DNA from: Gordoniibacillus chartarius
GTDB lineage: Bacteria > Bacillota > Bacilli > Paenibacillales > NBRC-103111
DNA: 64,000 bases
Direction of reading: 5' to 3'
Assembly (NCBI RefSeq): GCF_042432825.1
Contig: NZ_JBHLWN010000002.1
Span: 1 to 64,000, forward strand
Both the position numbers and the translations under genes were made by a program. This document shows, piece by piece, positions 56,646 to 64,000 of the stretch (position 1 is the first letter of the stretch; the number at the start of each line of letters is the position of its first letter). The notes below the pieces were generated by a model that was given only the letters and a program-made list of their open reading frames with translations, was not told where the DNA came from and searched no databases.

Positions 56646-57944
56646 TTAATGATTTCTCAATTGAGATCTATTATTATGAAAGAGTGACAACTCATCTGAC
56701 AATACACGTTCATATTCTTCAATGTGCTTCAATAACACGTAAGCGGGGTCACTTGAAACAGACTTCCCTTCGCATACAGGCAGATTGTTTAATCTTTCCG
56801 TTAGTGTAGGGTGCGTGTCATCGGCAGAAGATATTTTGGATCGAGCAAATTGTAATTCTTGGGCAACTTCTCCGCGGAGACTATCCGAATACTGTCTAAA
56901 AACCTGAAAATAATTGATGATCCCCCTCCCTTCTTTATACCTCCCTGTCAGATCACCATATGACACTCGTTCAAATATAATAGGGTTGCTGTGCATTTTT
57001 TCCAAAGAGCTCATATAAGTTGCTGTTCCGCAGGTTTGAGCTGCCCATGCATCTGCACGGTATTCACGAGCCCTAGAAATCGCCACCATATGATTATGAA
57101 ACCACTTCAAATAATAACGAACTATAACTGTTGGTATTAGGGACGGAACCATCATAAACGAGGCTAAATCAGATCTGTCAGTATTAATTCCATAGTCAAT
57201 ACGCTTCAACATCGTCATAGCCCCTTGATAGACAGGCGCGATCTTCTTGCTGAACTTTGTATCCCATCCTGTAAAATGGGCTAATTCATGACTGACAATG
57301 GAACGCAGTTCATCAATGTTAACATTGTATAGCATTGGTAAACTTATACTTAGAATTGTACCTCTAATCTTCTCGTTTGGCAGACTAATTGCTGCATCAG
57401 CGGCAAAAAAAGCACTTCTGGCATTTAGAATAATATACTTCGGCATCTCCGCGTGCATTTGCTCGCACAAGTCTTTGATTTGCTCGAATAATTCAGGTTC
57501 CATAGCTTCATTCATCACGATGCCGACCTCTTCTATAGTTCTAGGGAACAAAGATCTAAAAATTCCGGAAAACACAGAATAATATCCCAGAAGAACCCCA
57601 ATCCCAACGCCTAAAAATGCTCCGAATAGCAAAACCGCAACTAACGGGGGTGCAATATGTAGAAGGAAATAATAGAACCCGTACCCGATACAGGTCATGA
57701 TTAACAAAGATGCACAAAGGATCACATACAATCCAGGTACGAACCACAAATATTTGTTGGCCGTCTTAACATGAATTTTTTCATTCTCAATTACGGGCAC
57801 ATTTTGAATCTCTCCATTCATTTTGACAGTTCCCTTTCGCAAAAGTATATCGATCATCTTTCTATCACTTACCTTCAGTATTCGACAGAGTAAATGGAAT
57901 TCCTTGTAAGGGAATGATCCGATGTATCGAATGCGCGAGACCAT
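56646..57944 (-). CDS. M48 family (HtpX/Ste24-like) membrane zinc metalloprotease
   Basis: From the preferred start at 57944 the protein has 432 residues. Two hydrophobic hairpins occur at about 70-95 and 100-140. The zinc-binding helix is S-H-E-L-A-H-F-T-G-W-D near residue 225, the third ligand lies in R-A-R-E-Y-R-A-D-A-W-A-A near 300, and D-T-H-P-T-L-T-E-R-L near 390 is the usual M48 C-terminal motif. It should be a membrane protein with a cytoplasmic protease domain, perhaps for membrane protein quality control. The open frame extends to 58019, but that extension runs through a perfect terminator hairpin at 57977-57996 that belongs to the upstream gene, so the ATG at 57944 (AGAGG 12 nt upstream) is more likely. 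The gene is visibly AT-richer than its neighbours, which hints at separate acquisition. Confidence 0.85.
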   Translation of the reverse strand: MVSRIRYIGSFPYKEFHLLCRILKVSDRKMIDILLRKGTVKMNGEIQNVPVIENEKIHVKTANKYLWFVPGLYVILCASLLIMTCIGYGFYYFLLHIAPPLVAVLLFGAFLGVGIGVLLGYYSVFSGIFRSLFPRTIEEVGIVMNEAMEPELFEQIKDLCEQMHAEMPKYIILNARSAFFAADAAISLPNEKIRGTILSISLPMLYNVNIDELRSIVSHELAHFTGWDTKFSKKIAPVYQGAMTMLKRIDYGINTDRSDLASFMMVPSLIPTVIVRYYLKWFHNHMVAISRAREYRADAWAAQTCGTATYMSSLEKMHSNPIIFERVSYGDLTGRYKEGRGIINYFQVFRQYSDSLRGEVAQELQFARSKISSADDTHPTLTERLNNLPVCEGKSVSSDPAYVLLKHIEEYERVLSDELSLFHNNRSQLRNH

Positions 57945-57973
57945 GTTTCGCAAAGCCTCTATACATAAATGAC

Positions 57974-57996
57974 AAAAAGCCGCGATTAAGCGGCTT
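57974..57996 (-). terminator. Terminator of the CDGSH gene
   Basis: AAGCCGC (57977-57983) and GCGGCTT (57990-57996) form a 7-bp stem with a 6-nt loop; on the - strand the hairpin runs into TTTTTG. It lies 61 nt after the CDGSH stop and before the preferred M48 start. Confidence 0.85.
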
Positions 57997-58057
57997 CTCC
58001 AGCTTTTGTTTGTTTTCATCCGATTTAGTTTACTGATGTCACAGACAGCCGTTCACA

Positions 58058-58273
58058 CTACTCCTTCTTTGCTCGCGGCGCACTTTCGAACCCGGTCGAC
58101 TTATGCGTGCCGTCGCAGAACGGTTTGTTGCCTGACGCTCCGCATCGGCATAGTGAGAACGATTCCTTATGCTCGAACGGGTTGCCTTCCGCGTCCACAA
58201 GCTCCACCGGTCCCGTCACCCGCAGCGATCCGTTGTCGTTCACCTTAATGGTCACTTTGGTTTCTTCTGCCAT
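58058..58273 (-). CDS. CDGSH-type iron-sulfur protein
   Basis: The 71-residue protein carries the zf-CDGSH motif C-R-C-G-x-S-x-x-K-P-F-C-D-G-T-H at residues about 42-57. Three Cys and one His bind a redox-active 2Fe-2S cluster, with Thr in the usual Ser position of C-D-G-S-H. Small single-domain bacterial members are cytoplasmic, with proposed roles in redox or iron handling. It has an excellent ribosome binding site (GGAGG 10 nt before ATG 58273) and its own terminator. It is the right length for the family. Confidence 0.9.
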   Translation of the reverse strand: MAEETKVTIKVNDNGSLRVTGPVELVDAEGNPFEHKESFSLCRCGASGNKPFCDGTHKSTGFESAPRAKKE

Positions 58274-58373
58274 GTGGCCTGCCCTCCTATCTCAACAATT
58301 AGTACAAGTATATCCAGCGATCTCGGGAAAAAGACTAACTGCCGGCATTCGCTCATGGCAAATCAATGCCAGC

Positions 58374-58988
58374 TTAATCACATTCCGCCGGGCCTATCGT
58401 GTTTCTCAGACGAAATATCGTCTGGATTTGAGATTCGGTATTCCTCTCAATAGAGAGCTCGGGCAAATCATTGATATCGTAAAATCGAACTTCGCTCGTT
58501 TCCGCCCCTCCCGTTGCTTCGCCTCCAACGATCTCACATTGAATAAACAGCTTGTATACATGATATGGCGAAGGCGGATGCGGATGACATTTCTTATCGT
58601 GGACAGCCAGCAGTCTCACCGCTCTTACATCGAAGCCTGTCTCTTCTCTTGCTTCCTTAACCGCAACCTCGGTCGGAGACAAGCCGATATCGGCCCATCC
58701 CCCGGGCAGCGCCCACTTTCCGTCAATTTTTTCTTTGACCATCAGGATTCGATCGTCTTTAAAGATAACCGCTCTTACATCTACCTTTGGTGTAGCATAG
58801 CCGGTTTCATTAGCGAATAGCGCCTGAATGGTGTTCATATCGGTTTTCGTGTACTCCGACATAATTTCCATGCTGATATCACGAATTTGCTGGAATCTTT
58901 CTAAATCGTACATATCCTTGGAGTAGGTTAAGCCTGCCTGTGCAATAGACTGAAGCTGCTTCGCCCATTCAAGCCATTTAGGATCCAT
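58374..58988 (-). CDS. NUDIX hydrolase with N-terminal NUDIX_N-type domain
   Basis: The 204-residue protein has a helical N-terminal region (about 1-60, K-W-L-E-W-A-K-Q-L-Q-S-I-A-Q-A-G-L) typical of a subgroup of Bacillota NUDIX enzymes, and then the catalytic domain. The NUDIX box G-G-W-A-D-I-G-x7-A-V-K-E-A-R-E-E-T-G-F lies near residues 95-119, and its glutamates bind the metal. It should hydrolyse a nucleoside diphosphate linked to another group, possibly an ADP-sugar or similar; the substrate cannot be read. ATG 58988 is preferred over GTG 58997 because GGGGTGG lies five nt upstream. It is encoded 100 bp before the CDGSH gene on the same strand. Confidence 0.88.
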   Translation of the reverse strand: MDPKWLEWAKQLQSIAQAGLTYSKDMYDLERFQQIRDISMEIMSEYTKTDMNTIQALFANETGYATPKVDVRAVIFKDDRILMVKEKIDGKWALPGGWADIGLSPTEVAVKEAREETGFDVRAVRLLAVHDKKCHPHPPSPYHVYKLFIQCEIVGGEATGGAETSEVRFYDINDLPELSIERNTESQIQTIFRLRNTIGPAECD

Positions 58989-59091
58989 GCCGTCCACCCC
59001 GAATCGTGATTGGTTTACCGTTTACATATAGGAATAAATAATAGGAACTAGGGGATGATTGGTTTATGACGCTGCACCGGAGGGTGATTGA

Positions 59092-59634
59092 ATGATCCCG
59101 CAAATACTTTGGTCAATTTTTGCGTTACCCTGGTTTTCATTGTTTTTTCTTGGCCGAGAACGGATTCGCCGGTTTATGCCTGTCGCCTTGTTTGCCACTG
59201 TCCTTTCTACCATCGTGAATCAAATCGCATGGACATATCAATGGTGGACGTTCAAAGTAACGTTGTTTCCATGGGATAAAGTCATCCCGCTGCCGACAGT
59301 TTACGGGGTGTTTCTGGTCGGTACGATCTGGATTTTCGCCTTTACCTTCCGCAAGTTCTGGTTGTATGTACTCGTTAATTTGATCGTGGACGGCATCTAT
59401 GTTTTTGCGCTTTCCGTTTGGTTGAACCATTTGGGCGTACGGGAAAGCGGCAATTTACCGCCGTTAATCAATCTGTCGTTGATGACCGCTTTCGCTCAAA
59501 TCCTGTATGTTTATCAAATGTGGCAAGAAGGCATATGGCTTCCGACTAAGACCGGAAACAAGGAGGAGGAAATCGGCAACGCACCGGACTCACCGCGTCC
59601 GCTCGGCATTCGAGCGAGAATCAAGGCAAAATGA
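59092..59634 (+). CDS. CBO0543-like multi-pass membrane protein
   Basis: The 180-residue protein has about five hydrophobic segments: residues about 5-22, 28-48, 62-82, 88-108 and 125-145. It ends in a polar tail of about 35 residues. The helix pattern with a conserved Arg/Glu after the first segment fits the CBO0543 family, function unknown. Start ATG 59092 has GGAGGG eight nt upstream. It is divergent from the NUDIX gene and convergent with the serine hydrolase gene, only 20 bp apart at their 3' ends, with no obvious terminator between them. Confidence 0.7.
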   Translation: MIPQILWSIFALPWFSLFFLGRERIRRFMPVALFATVLSTIVNQIAWTYQWWTFKVTLFPWDKVIPLPTVYGVFLVGTIWIFAFTFRKFWLYVLVNLIVDGIYVFALSVWLNHLGVRESGNLPPLINLSLMTAFAQILYVYQMWQEGIWLPTKTGNKEEEIGNAPDSPRPLGIRARIKAK

Positions 59635-59654
59635 ACGTATCAGCCCTATTCCTC

Positions 59655-60818
59655 TTAGTCCAGCGCCCCGTAAACAACGGACCGCAGCCGCGGATGAATG
59701 AACGGCTCCCTGCTTGGCAGCAGCTGCTGCATGTAGACGATCGTGAGCTCCTCCTTCGGATCAATAAGCAAGTACGATCCCGCCATGCCGGCCCAGCCGA
59801 ATTCGCCGATCGATCCGTTGATTCCGCCTGCCGCCGGATCGATCAAGGTGCGAACGCCAAGCCCGTAGCCGTAACCGCCCATATGCGACCAATCGTAATC
59901 ACGAAGCTGCTGGCCGTTCAGGTGGTTCGTCGCCATCAATTGGAGAGTCTTCGGACTGAGAATCCGTGCTCCGTCCAGTTCTCCTCCCCTTACGAGAGCT
60001 TGCGCAAACCGGGTGTAATCCCCGATCGTCGATAGCAATCCCGCGCCGCCGCTTTCCAGACGGCAATCAGGCTGATAGCAGGCGTCCAATCTTGCGTTCG
60101 GGGTCATCGTACCGTCTTCAGCACGGTCATACATCGTGCATAGGCGATCGCGCTGATCGTCCGGAATCCGGAAGAAGGTGTCCTTCATGCCGAGCGGCTC
60201 GAAAATGTGTTTCTGCAGAAACTCGCCGAACGATTGGCCTGAAAGTACTTCAACCAGCGCTGCAAGAACATCATGGCTTAATCCGTATTTCCAGCGTGTA
60301 CCCGGTTCGAATGCGAGGGGCACGCCTGCAAGAGCTTTCGCGGCCGAACGAGTATCCATCGTTTCGGCGGCATTATGCATAATGGCGCGGGTTTGACGTT
60401 CGGTTTCCGTTCCGTCTCCGCCGTATGTAATTCCTGAGGTCATCATGAACAGATCTTTGATCCGGATCGGATTCACTGCAGGAGCGACTGTCTTCACGCC
60501 GAATTCATTGTACTTATACACCTGCGGGTTACGGAACTCCGGCAAATATTCCCCTAATGGGTCGTTCAGCAGGTACAGCCCCTTCTCATACAGCATAAGA
60601 GCCGCAGCGCACGTAACGACTTTCGTCATCGAATAAATCCGGTAAATCGTATCCGGACCGATCTCCTTCTTTCTTTCCAAATCCGCATAACCAACGGTTT
60701 CTTCATAGATCGCTTCTCCCCGGTGAACGACCGTACAGGCGCAGCCGGCCGGGCCTTTCTCCGTCATACTCTTCAACAGCGGAGTCAACCGCTCGGCCAA
60801 TCGATTGTTTCTGCTCAT
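59655..60818 (-). CDS. Serine hydrolase, beta-lactamase class C / esterase EstB-like
   Basis: The 387-residue protein is of the penicillin-binding-protein/class C beta-lactamase fold. The S-x-x-K motif is S-M-T-K near residue 63, followed at the usual distance by W-K-Y-G-L-S-H-D near 157, where Tyr supplies the general base. Members include D-amino-acid peptidases and carboxylesterases; true beta-lactamase activity is rare in this branch. No signal peptide is visible from this start, so it is probably cytoplasmic. The start at 60818 is chosen for AAGGGAG nine nt upstream. A TATAAT (60862-60857) and a cre-like site precede it. Confidence 0.88.
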   Translation of the reverse strand: MSRNNRLAERLTPLLKSMTEKGPAGCACTVVHRGEAIYEETVGYADLERKKEIGPDTIYRIYSMTKVVTCAAALMLYEKGLYLLNDPLGEYLPEFRNPQVYKYNEFGVKTVAPAVNPIRIKDLFMMTSGITYGGDGTETERQTRAIMHNAAETMDTRSAAKALAGVPLAFEPGTRWKYGLSHDVLAALVEVLSGQSFGEFLQKHIFEPLGMKDTFFRIPDDQRDRLCTMYDRAEDGTMTPNARLDACYQPDCRLESGGAGLLSTIGDYTRFAQALVRGGELDGARILSPKTLQLMATNHLNGQQLRDYDWSHMGGYGYGLGVRTLIDPAAGGINGSIGEFGWAGMAGSYLLIDPKEELTIVYMQQLLPSREPFIHPRLRSVVYGALD

Positions 60819-60836
60819 CGTTACGGCTCCCTTCAT

Positions 60837-60862
60837 ATTAAACGCTTTCAACACTTATTATA
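60837..60862 (-). promoter_or_regulatory. Candidate -10 box and cre (CcpA) site of the serine hydrolase gene
   Basis: On the - strand TATAAT (60862-60857) is followed by TGAAAGCGTTTAAT (60850-60837), which fits the catabolite-responsive element consensus TGWAANCGNTNWCA at 12 of 14 positions. A cre just downstream of the -10 element would act as a roadblock. No clear -35 is seen. Confidence 0.45.
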
Positions 60863-60917
60863 GCGAAAATGGGATGTTTTTCATATGAAAGTCTTCGAAC
60901 TGCTTCTTACATCGCCC

Positions 60918-60951
60918 TTGCATTTGTTCCGATAACAAACGATAATGTTAT
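60918..60951 (+). promoter_or_regulatory. Candidate promoter of the luciferase-like oxidoreductase gene
   Basis: TTGCAT (60918-60923) and GATAAT (60941-60946) are spaced by 17 bp. A short dyad, ATAAC at 60932-60936 and GTTAT at 60947-60951, straddles the -10 box and could be an operator. Confidence 0.5.
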
Positions 60952-61029
60952 TGTAACTTTTTCGGTAACAGATACAAAGGCGCTTCGTTCTATCGGGGCT
61001 GCCTAAAACTATTTCAAGCAGGTGAATGT

Positions 61030-62019
61030 ATGGTACCTATTTCGATACTCGATCTTGCACCGATTGTGGCCGGCGGCACGGCCTCGGATGCGCTGCGCAA
61101 TTCGCTGGATCTTGCCCGCCATGCCGAAGACTGGGGCTACAGCCGGTTTTGGCTCGCCGAGCATCATAACATGCCGGGCATCGCCAGCTCCGCCACATCG
61201 GTCGTGATCGGCCATATTGCGGCGGGAACGTCCCGCATTCGCGTAGGCTCCGGCGGCATTATGCTGCCGAACCACGCGCCCCTTATGATCGCCGAACAAT
61301 TCGGCACGCTGGAATCGTTATTTCCCGGGAGGATCGACCTCGGTATCGGACGCGCTCCGGGCTCAGACCGTCTGGCTGCACGCGCCATGCGCCGCGGGCT
61401 GGATAGTGACGGCGACAATTTTCCGGAGCTGCTGGATGAGCTGCGCGCGTTTCTATATGGCTCCGGAACGCTTGGCGTTCGAGCTGTGCCCGGCGAAGGC
61501 TTGAATATTCCGATGTGGCTGCTCGGTTCCAGCGGCTTCAGCGCACAGCTGGCCGGTGAACTGGGGCTCCCCTTCGCATTCGCCAGTCACTTCGCCCCCG
61601 AATATTTGCTGCCGGCTTTGCATTTGTACCGCTCGCATTTCCGCCCTTCTTCCGTGCTGGATCAGCCATATGCAATGGTGGGAATCAGCGTCGTAGCTGC
61701 GGATACGCCGGAGGATGCTCAGCGTCTGGCCACCTCGCAGCAGCAGCAGGCGCTCAGCCTGATCCGGGGACGTCCCGGTAAGCTGCAGCCTCCGGTCGAC
61801 AGTATGGATGGACTTTGGACTGAAGAGGAAAAGGAAATGGTGCGCAGAAGAATGGCCTATACGATTATCGGCGACCGGGCTGCGATCAGCGACAGACTGC
61901 AGCAAATCGTCCGCGAAACCGGTGCGGACGAATTAATCGCCACCGGCCAAATCTACGATCATCACGCCAGACTTCGATCCTATCACATTCTTGCCGAAGC
62001 CGCTGGGCTTAGGAACTAA
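61030..62019 (+). CDS. LLM class flavin-dependent oxidoreductase (luciferase-like, group 1)
   Basis: The 329-residue protein is a single-domain TIM-barrel of the bacterial luciferase-like monooxygenase superfamily. Features are the N-terminal strand with L-D-L-A-P, the W-L-A-E-H-H-N-M-P motif near residues 41-49, R-V-G-S-G-G-I-M-L-P-N-H near 76-87, and the L-G-I-G-R-A-P-G loop near 107-114. These enzymes use reduced FMN and O2; the substrate for this subgroup is not known, and no flavin reductase is next to it. The start is supported by AGGTG six nt upstream. It is the only gene of its unit, with a candidate promoter upstream and a strong terminator directly after the stop. Confidence 0.9.
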   Translation: MVPISILDLAPIVAGGTASDALRNSLDLARHAEDWGYSRFWLAEHHNMPGIASSATSVVIGHIAAGTSRIRVGSGGIMLPNHAPLMIAEQFGTLESLFPGRIDLGIGRAPGSDRLAARAMRRGLDSDGDNFPELLDELRAFLYGSGTLGVRAVPGEGLNIPMWLLGSSGFSAQLAGELGLPFAFASHFAPEYLLPALHLYRSHFRPSSVLDQPYAMVGISVVAADTPEDAQRLATSQQQQALSLIRGRPGKLQPPVDSMDGLWTEEEKEMVRRRMAYTIIGDRAAISDRLQQIVRETGADELIATGQIYDHHARLRSYHILAEAAGLRN

Positions 62020-62020
62020 C

Positions 62021-62054
62021 AAAACTGAGCGCACACCGCGCTCAGTTTTGTTTT
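62021..62054. terminator. Bidirectional terminator between the LLM oxidoreductase and HPr-like genes
   Basis: AAAACTGAGCGC (62021-62032) and GCGCTCAGTTTT (62038-62049) form a perfect 12-bp stem with a 5-nt loop, with A and T runs on both sides, between two convergent genes. Confidence 0.9.
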
Positions 62055-62062
62055 ACCCATAT

Positions 62063-62329
62063 TTATTTGTACCGCTCAATCAGGTCGGTCAAGTAATCAA
62101 TCGCTTCCTTCTCGTCCTTACCCTTTGTTTTGATCGTAATCCGGGTTCCTTTATGAATCGCGAGTGTCATCATCCCCAGCAAGCTTTTCACATCGACACT
62201 GACCCGGTTTGCTTCGTCTACGTTATACTCGATGATAATGTCCGAAATAAACCGGCTCGCTGTTCTTGAAATCGCTTGCAGATCAACAGGTTGAAAATCG
62301 GCCGCAATGACAACATCGTACACTCTCAT
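62063..62329 (-). CDS. HPr-family protein lacking the active-site histidine (Crh-like)
   Basis: The 88-residue protein has the HPr length and fold pattern. Aligning its T-A-S-R-F (residues 23-27) with T-A-S-K-Y of B. subtilis HPr puts Gln13 at the place of the phosphorylatable His15, and the H-A-R-P-A signature is lost. The regulatory serine segment V-D-V-K-S-L-L-G-M-M (Ser49, equivalent to Ser46) is kept. It therefore cannot carry phosphate for PTS sugar uptake but could be a substrate of HPr kinase and a CcpA partner, as Crh is in Bacillus. About five extra residues lie before the serine segment. Start ATG 62329 is chosen for GGAG upstream and because the HPr similarity begins there; the frame extends to 62473 but overlaps a terminator. 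Confidence 0.8.
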   Translation of the reverse strand: MRVYDVVIAADFQPVDLQAISRTASRFISDIIIEYNVDEANRVSVDVKSLLGMMTLAIHKGTRITIKTKGKDEKEAIDYLTDLIERYK

Positions 62330-62420
62330 ATTGCTCACTCCACTATTTATTTGATGGTATATTACCATGAAATCGCTATTTTGTGTGCAGCTTTTTTCGC
62401 CCGTTCCGCAAAATGAGAAA

Positions 62421-62462
62421 TACCCGCAGAAAAAGCACTTCGCCAGTGCCTTTCTGCGGGTA
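62421..62462 (-). terminator. Long hairpin after the sulfite reductase gene
   Basis: TACCCGCAGAAA (62421-62432) and TTTCTGCGGGTA (62451-62462) form a perfect 12-bp outer stem, continued inside by GCACT/AGTGC around TCGCC. On the - strand TTTCTCATTTT follows. It lies 17 nt after the stop codon. Confidence 0.8.
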
Positions 62463-62479
62463 AGTGGTGTCATAGACTA

Positions 62480-64000
62480 TTAATCGTGGAAATTAGTGCC
62501 GTCCGTTGTCGCGGCAATTATGCCGGCGCGAATGACATAATCGCCGAAATGCTCGCCGCTCTCTCTTTCCTTCGCATATCGCGGAAGCAGTACGCGAAGC
62601 TCGCGGAGAATTTCGTCTTCCCCGATATTTTCCCGGTACATCTTGCTCAAGCGGCTGCCGTCAAATGCGGCGCCGAGATACATATTGTATTTGCCCGGAG
62701 CTTTACCGATAAAACCGATCTCGCCGAGCGCATGGCGCGCACAGCCGTTCGGGCATCCGGTCATCCGGATCGTAATTTCTTCGTCACGCAGCCCATTCTC
62801 GTCGAGAATCTCATCGATCTTGTCGATGAGCACAGGCAAATACCGCTCCGCTTCAGCCATCGCCAGACCGCAGGTTGGCAGCGCCACGCAGGACATCGAG
62901 CTGCGGCGGAGACCGGAATGACGCTTGCCGTCGTGCAGCCCGTACCGCTCGAGAAGCTCGGAAATTTCCGCTTTCTTTTGCGGTGTAACGTTTGCGATAA
63001 TGAGGTTCTGATTGGCGGTCAAGCGGAAGTCGCCGGTATGCACCTTCGCAATTTCGCGCAGGCCCGTCATCATAGGATAGCCTTCGTAATCCGTAACGCG
63101 GCCGCCCTGGACGAACATCGTAAAGTGCCACTTGTCCCCTACGCCCTGCACCCAGCCGTACCGGTCGCCGTTATCGTTGAAATGGTACGGCTTCGCTTCG
63201 TCTAGCTTCCAGCCAAGGCGGTTTTCCAGCTCCTCTTTGACCGTCTCGAGCCCAAGGCGATCGACCGTGTACTTGAAACGGGCGTTTTTACGATGCGAAC
63301 GATTACCGTAGTCGCGCTGAATCGTAATGATTTTCTCGGCAACGTCATAAATCTGCTCCGGCTTGCAGAAGCCGATGACCTTCGCCAGCTGCGGATACGT
63401 CTCCTTGTCGCCGTGCGACATCCCCATACCGCCGCCGATCGCTACGTTGAAGCCGACAAGCCGGCCGTCCTCGACAATTGCAATAAAGCCCAGGTCCTGG
63501 GAATACACATCAACGTCGTTGGAAGGCGGCACGGCGATGCCGATCTTAAATTTCCGCGGCAAATAAAGCGGGCCGTACATCGGCTCGACTTCGTCCTGCT
63601 CCGGAGTCGAGGCAACGATCTCTTCATCGAGCCACAGCTCGTGATAAGCCCGGGTCCGCGGCAGCAGATCGTCGCTTAACCGCTTCGACCATTCGTATAC
63701 TTCCGCATGAATGTCGGACTGATACGGGTTCGGATTGCACATGACGTTCCGGTTTACGTCGCCGCACGCAGCGATCGTGTCCAGCAGCGCTTGATGGATC
63801 GATTGAATCGTTTTTTTCATGTTCCATTTCAAGATGCCGTGCATTTGGAACGTTTGGCGTGTCGTGAGCTTCAGCGTGCCGTTTCCATATTTGTTGGCAA
63901 GCTCATCCATGACGAGCCATTGTCCAGGCTGAGCAACGCCGCCGGGCATCCGCACGCGCAGCATGAACTGGTAGGCCGGCTCCAGCTTCTGCTTCTGCCG
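62480..64000 (-). CDS. cysI: Assimilatory sulfite reductase, hemoprotein subunit (5' end beyond the window)
   Basis: About 506 codons are visible; the reading frame is open through the window end (before the first visible Met: R-Q-K-Q-K-L-E-P-A-Y-Q-F), so roughly 60 N-terminal residues are missing. The two siroheme/4Fe-4S cysteine motifs are intact: C-V-A-L-P-T-C and G-C-P-N-G-C-A-R-H. L-T-T-R-Q-T-F-Q-M-H-G near the start is the conserved siroheme-binding Arg segment. The enzyme reduces sulfite to sulfide with six electrons, normally supplied by the CysJ flavoprotein; a ferredoxin-dependent form or a nitrite reductase homologue is possible, but the motifs fit CysI better. The partner gene, if present, lies outside the window. 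Confidence 0.92.
   Translation of the reverse strand, partial: RQKQKLEPAYQFMLRVRMPGGVAQPGQWLVMDELANKYGNGTLKLTTRQTFQMHGILKWNMKKTIQSIHQALLDTIAACGDVNRNVMCNPNPYQSDIHAEVYEWSKRLSDDLLPRTRAYHELWLDEEIVASTPEQDEVEPMYGPLYLPRKFKIGIAVPPSNDVDVYSQDLGFIAIVEDGRLVGFNVAIGGGMGMSHGDKETYPQLAKVIGFCKPEQIYDVAEKIITIQRDYGNRSHRKNARFKYTVDRLGLETVKEELENRLGWKLDEAKPYHFNDNGDRYGWVQGVGDKWHFTMFVQGGRVTDYEGYPMMTGLREIAKVHTGDFRLTANQNLIIANVTPQKKAEISELLERYGLHDGKRHSGLRRSSMSCVALPTCGLAMAEAERYLPVLIDKIDEILDENGLRDEEITIRMTGCPNGCARHALGEIGFIGKAPGKYNMYLGAAFDGSRLSKMYRENIGEDEILRELRVLLPRYAKERESGEHFGDYVIRAGIIAATTDGTNFHD

Noticed and set aside
58107..58820. 237-codon + strand frame opposite the CDGSH and NUDIX genes
   Set aside because: It spans two well-supported - strand genes and the gap between them; its translation has no recognisable features.

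Overview
The window looks like chromosomal DNA of a GC-rich Paenibacillus or close relative (Bacillota). The reasons are the fairly GC-rich composition, good GGAGG-type ribosome binding sites, an SLH-domain surface protein, a PL11 pectin lyase, two CBO0543-type membrane proteins, a cre-like site, and a lipopeptide synthetase of the Paenibacillus type. This host call is inference; no rRNA or other marker gene is present.

Layout. (1) 1-6.0 kb, + strand: an N-terminally truncated 5'-nucleotidase/SLH gene with a strong terminator; a DinB-like gene overlapping an AraC/GyrI-like regulator gene; a CPBP membrane protease gene whose ribosome binding site lies in one arm of an inverted repeat; and a secreted rhamnogalacturonan lyase. 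(2) 6.1-53.5 kb, - strand: three giant NRPS genes transcribed from 53.5 kb down to 6.1 kb, sharing a terminator hairpin with the convergent lyase gene. (3) 53.5-64 kb, mixed strands: a 484-bp control region, a small secreted protein, an SGNH hydrolase, a CBO0543-type membrane protein, an M48 protease in visibly AT-richer DNA, a CDGSH protein, a Nudix hydrolase, a second CBO0543-type protein, a beta-lactamase-fold serine hydrolase, a luciferase-like oxidoreductase, an HPr/Crh-like protein, and the 3' part of a sulfite reductase hemoprotein gene.

The central system is a 12-module (5+5+2) cyclic-lipopeptide assembly line. Protein 1 starts with a lipoinitiation-type condensation domain and protein 3 ends with a thioesterase. 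Reading the ten-residue A-domain codes by eye against GrsA gives: fatty acyl-Ile-Thr-X-(D)X-Ser-Glu-(D)Orn-(D)Orn-(D)allo-Ile-Thr-(D)Ser-Ser. X is loaded by two near-identical adenylation domains with the unfamiliar code DPTQVGEVVK. Epimerisation domains and the downstream DCL-type C domains agree at every D position. The product should be an acylated depsipeptide with two Orn and one Glu, probably lactonised through Thr2 or another Thr/Ser hydroxyl.

Three NRPSs, twelve modules and an acyl start are what I remember of the cil (cilagicin) locus of Paenibacillus mucilaginosus. I cannot verify that here, and this could be that locus, a relative, or something distinct. The predicted architecture is well supported; the product identity is not.

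Less obvious structure includes: a split-condensation interface at both protein junctions (complete C domain ending the upstream protein, headless C remnant starting the downstream one); similar stem-loops in both intergenic spacers of the NRPS operon; near-identical duplicated adenylation segments; and no transporter, MbtH, PPTase or dedicated regulator beside the synthetase in this window.
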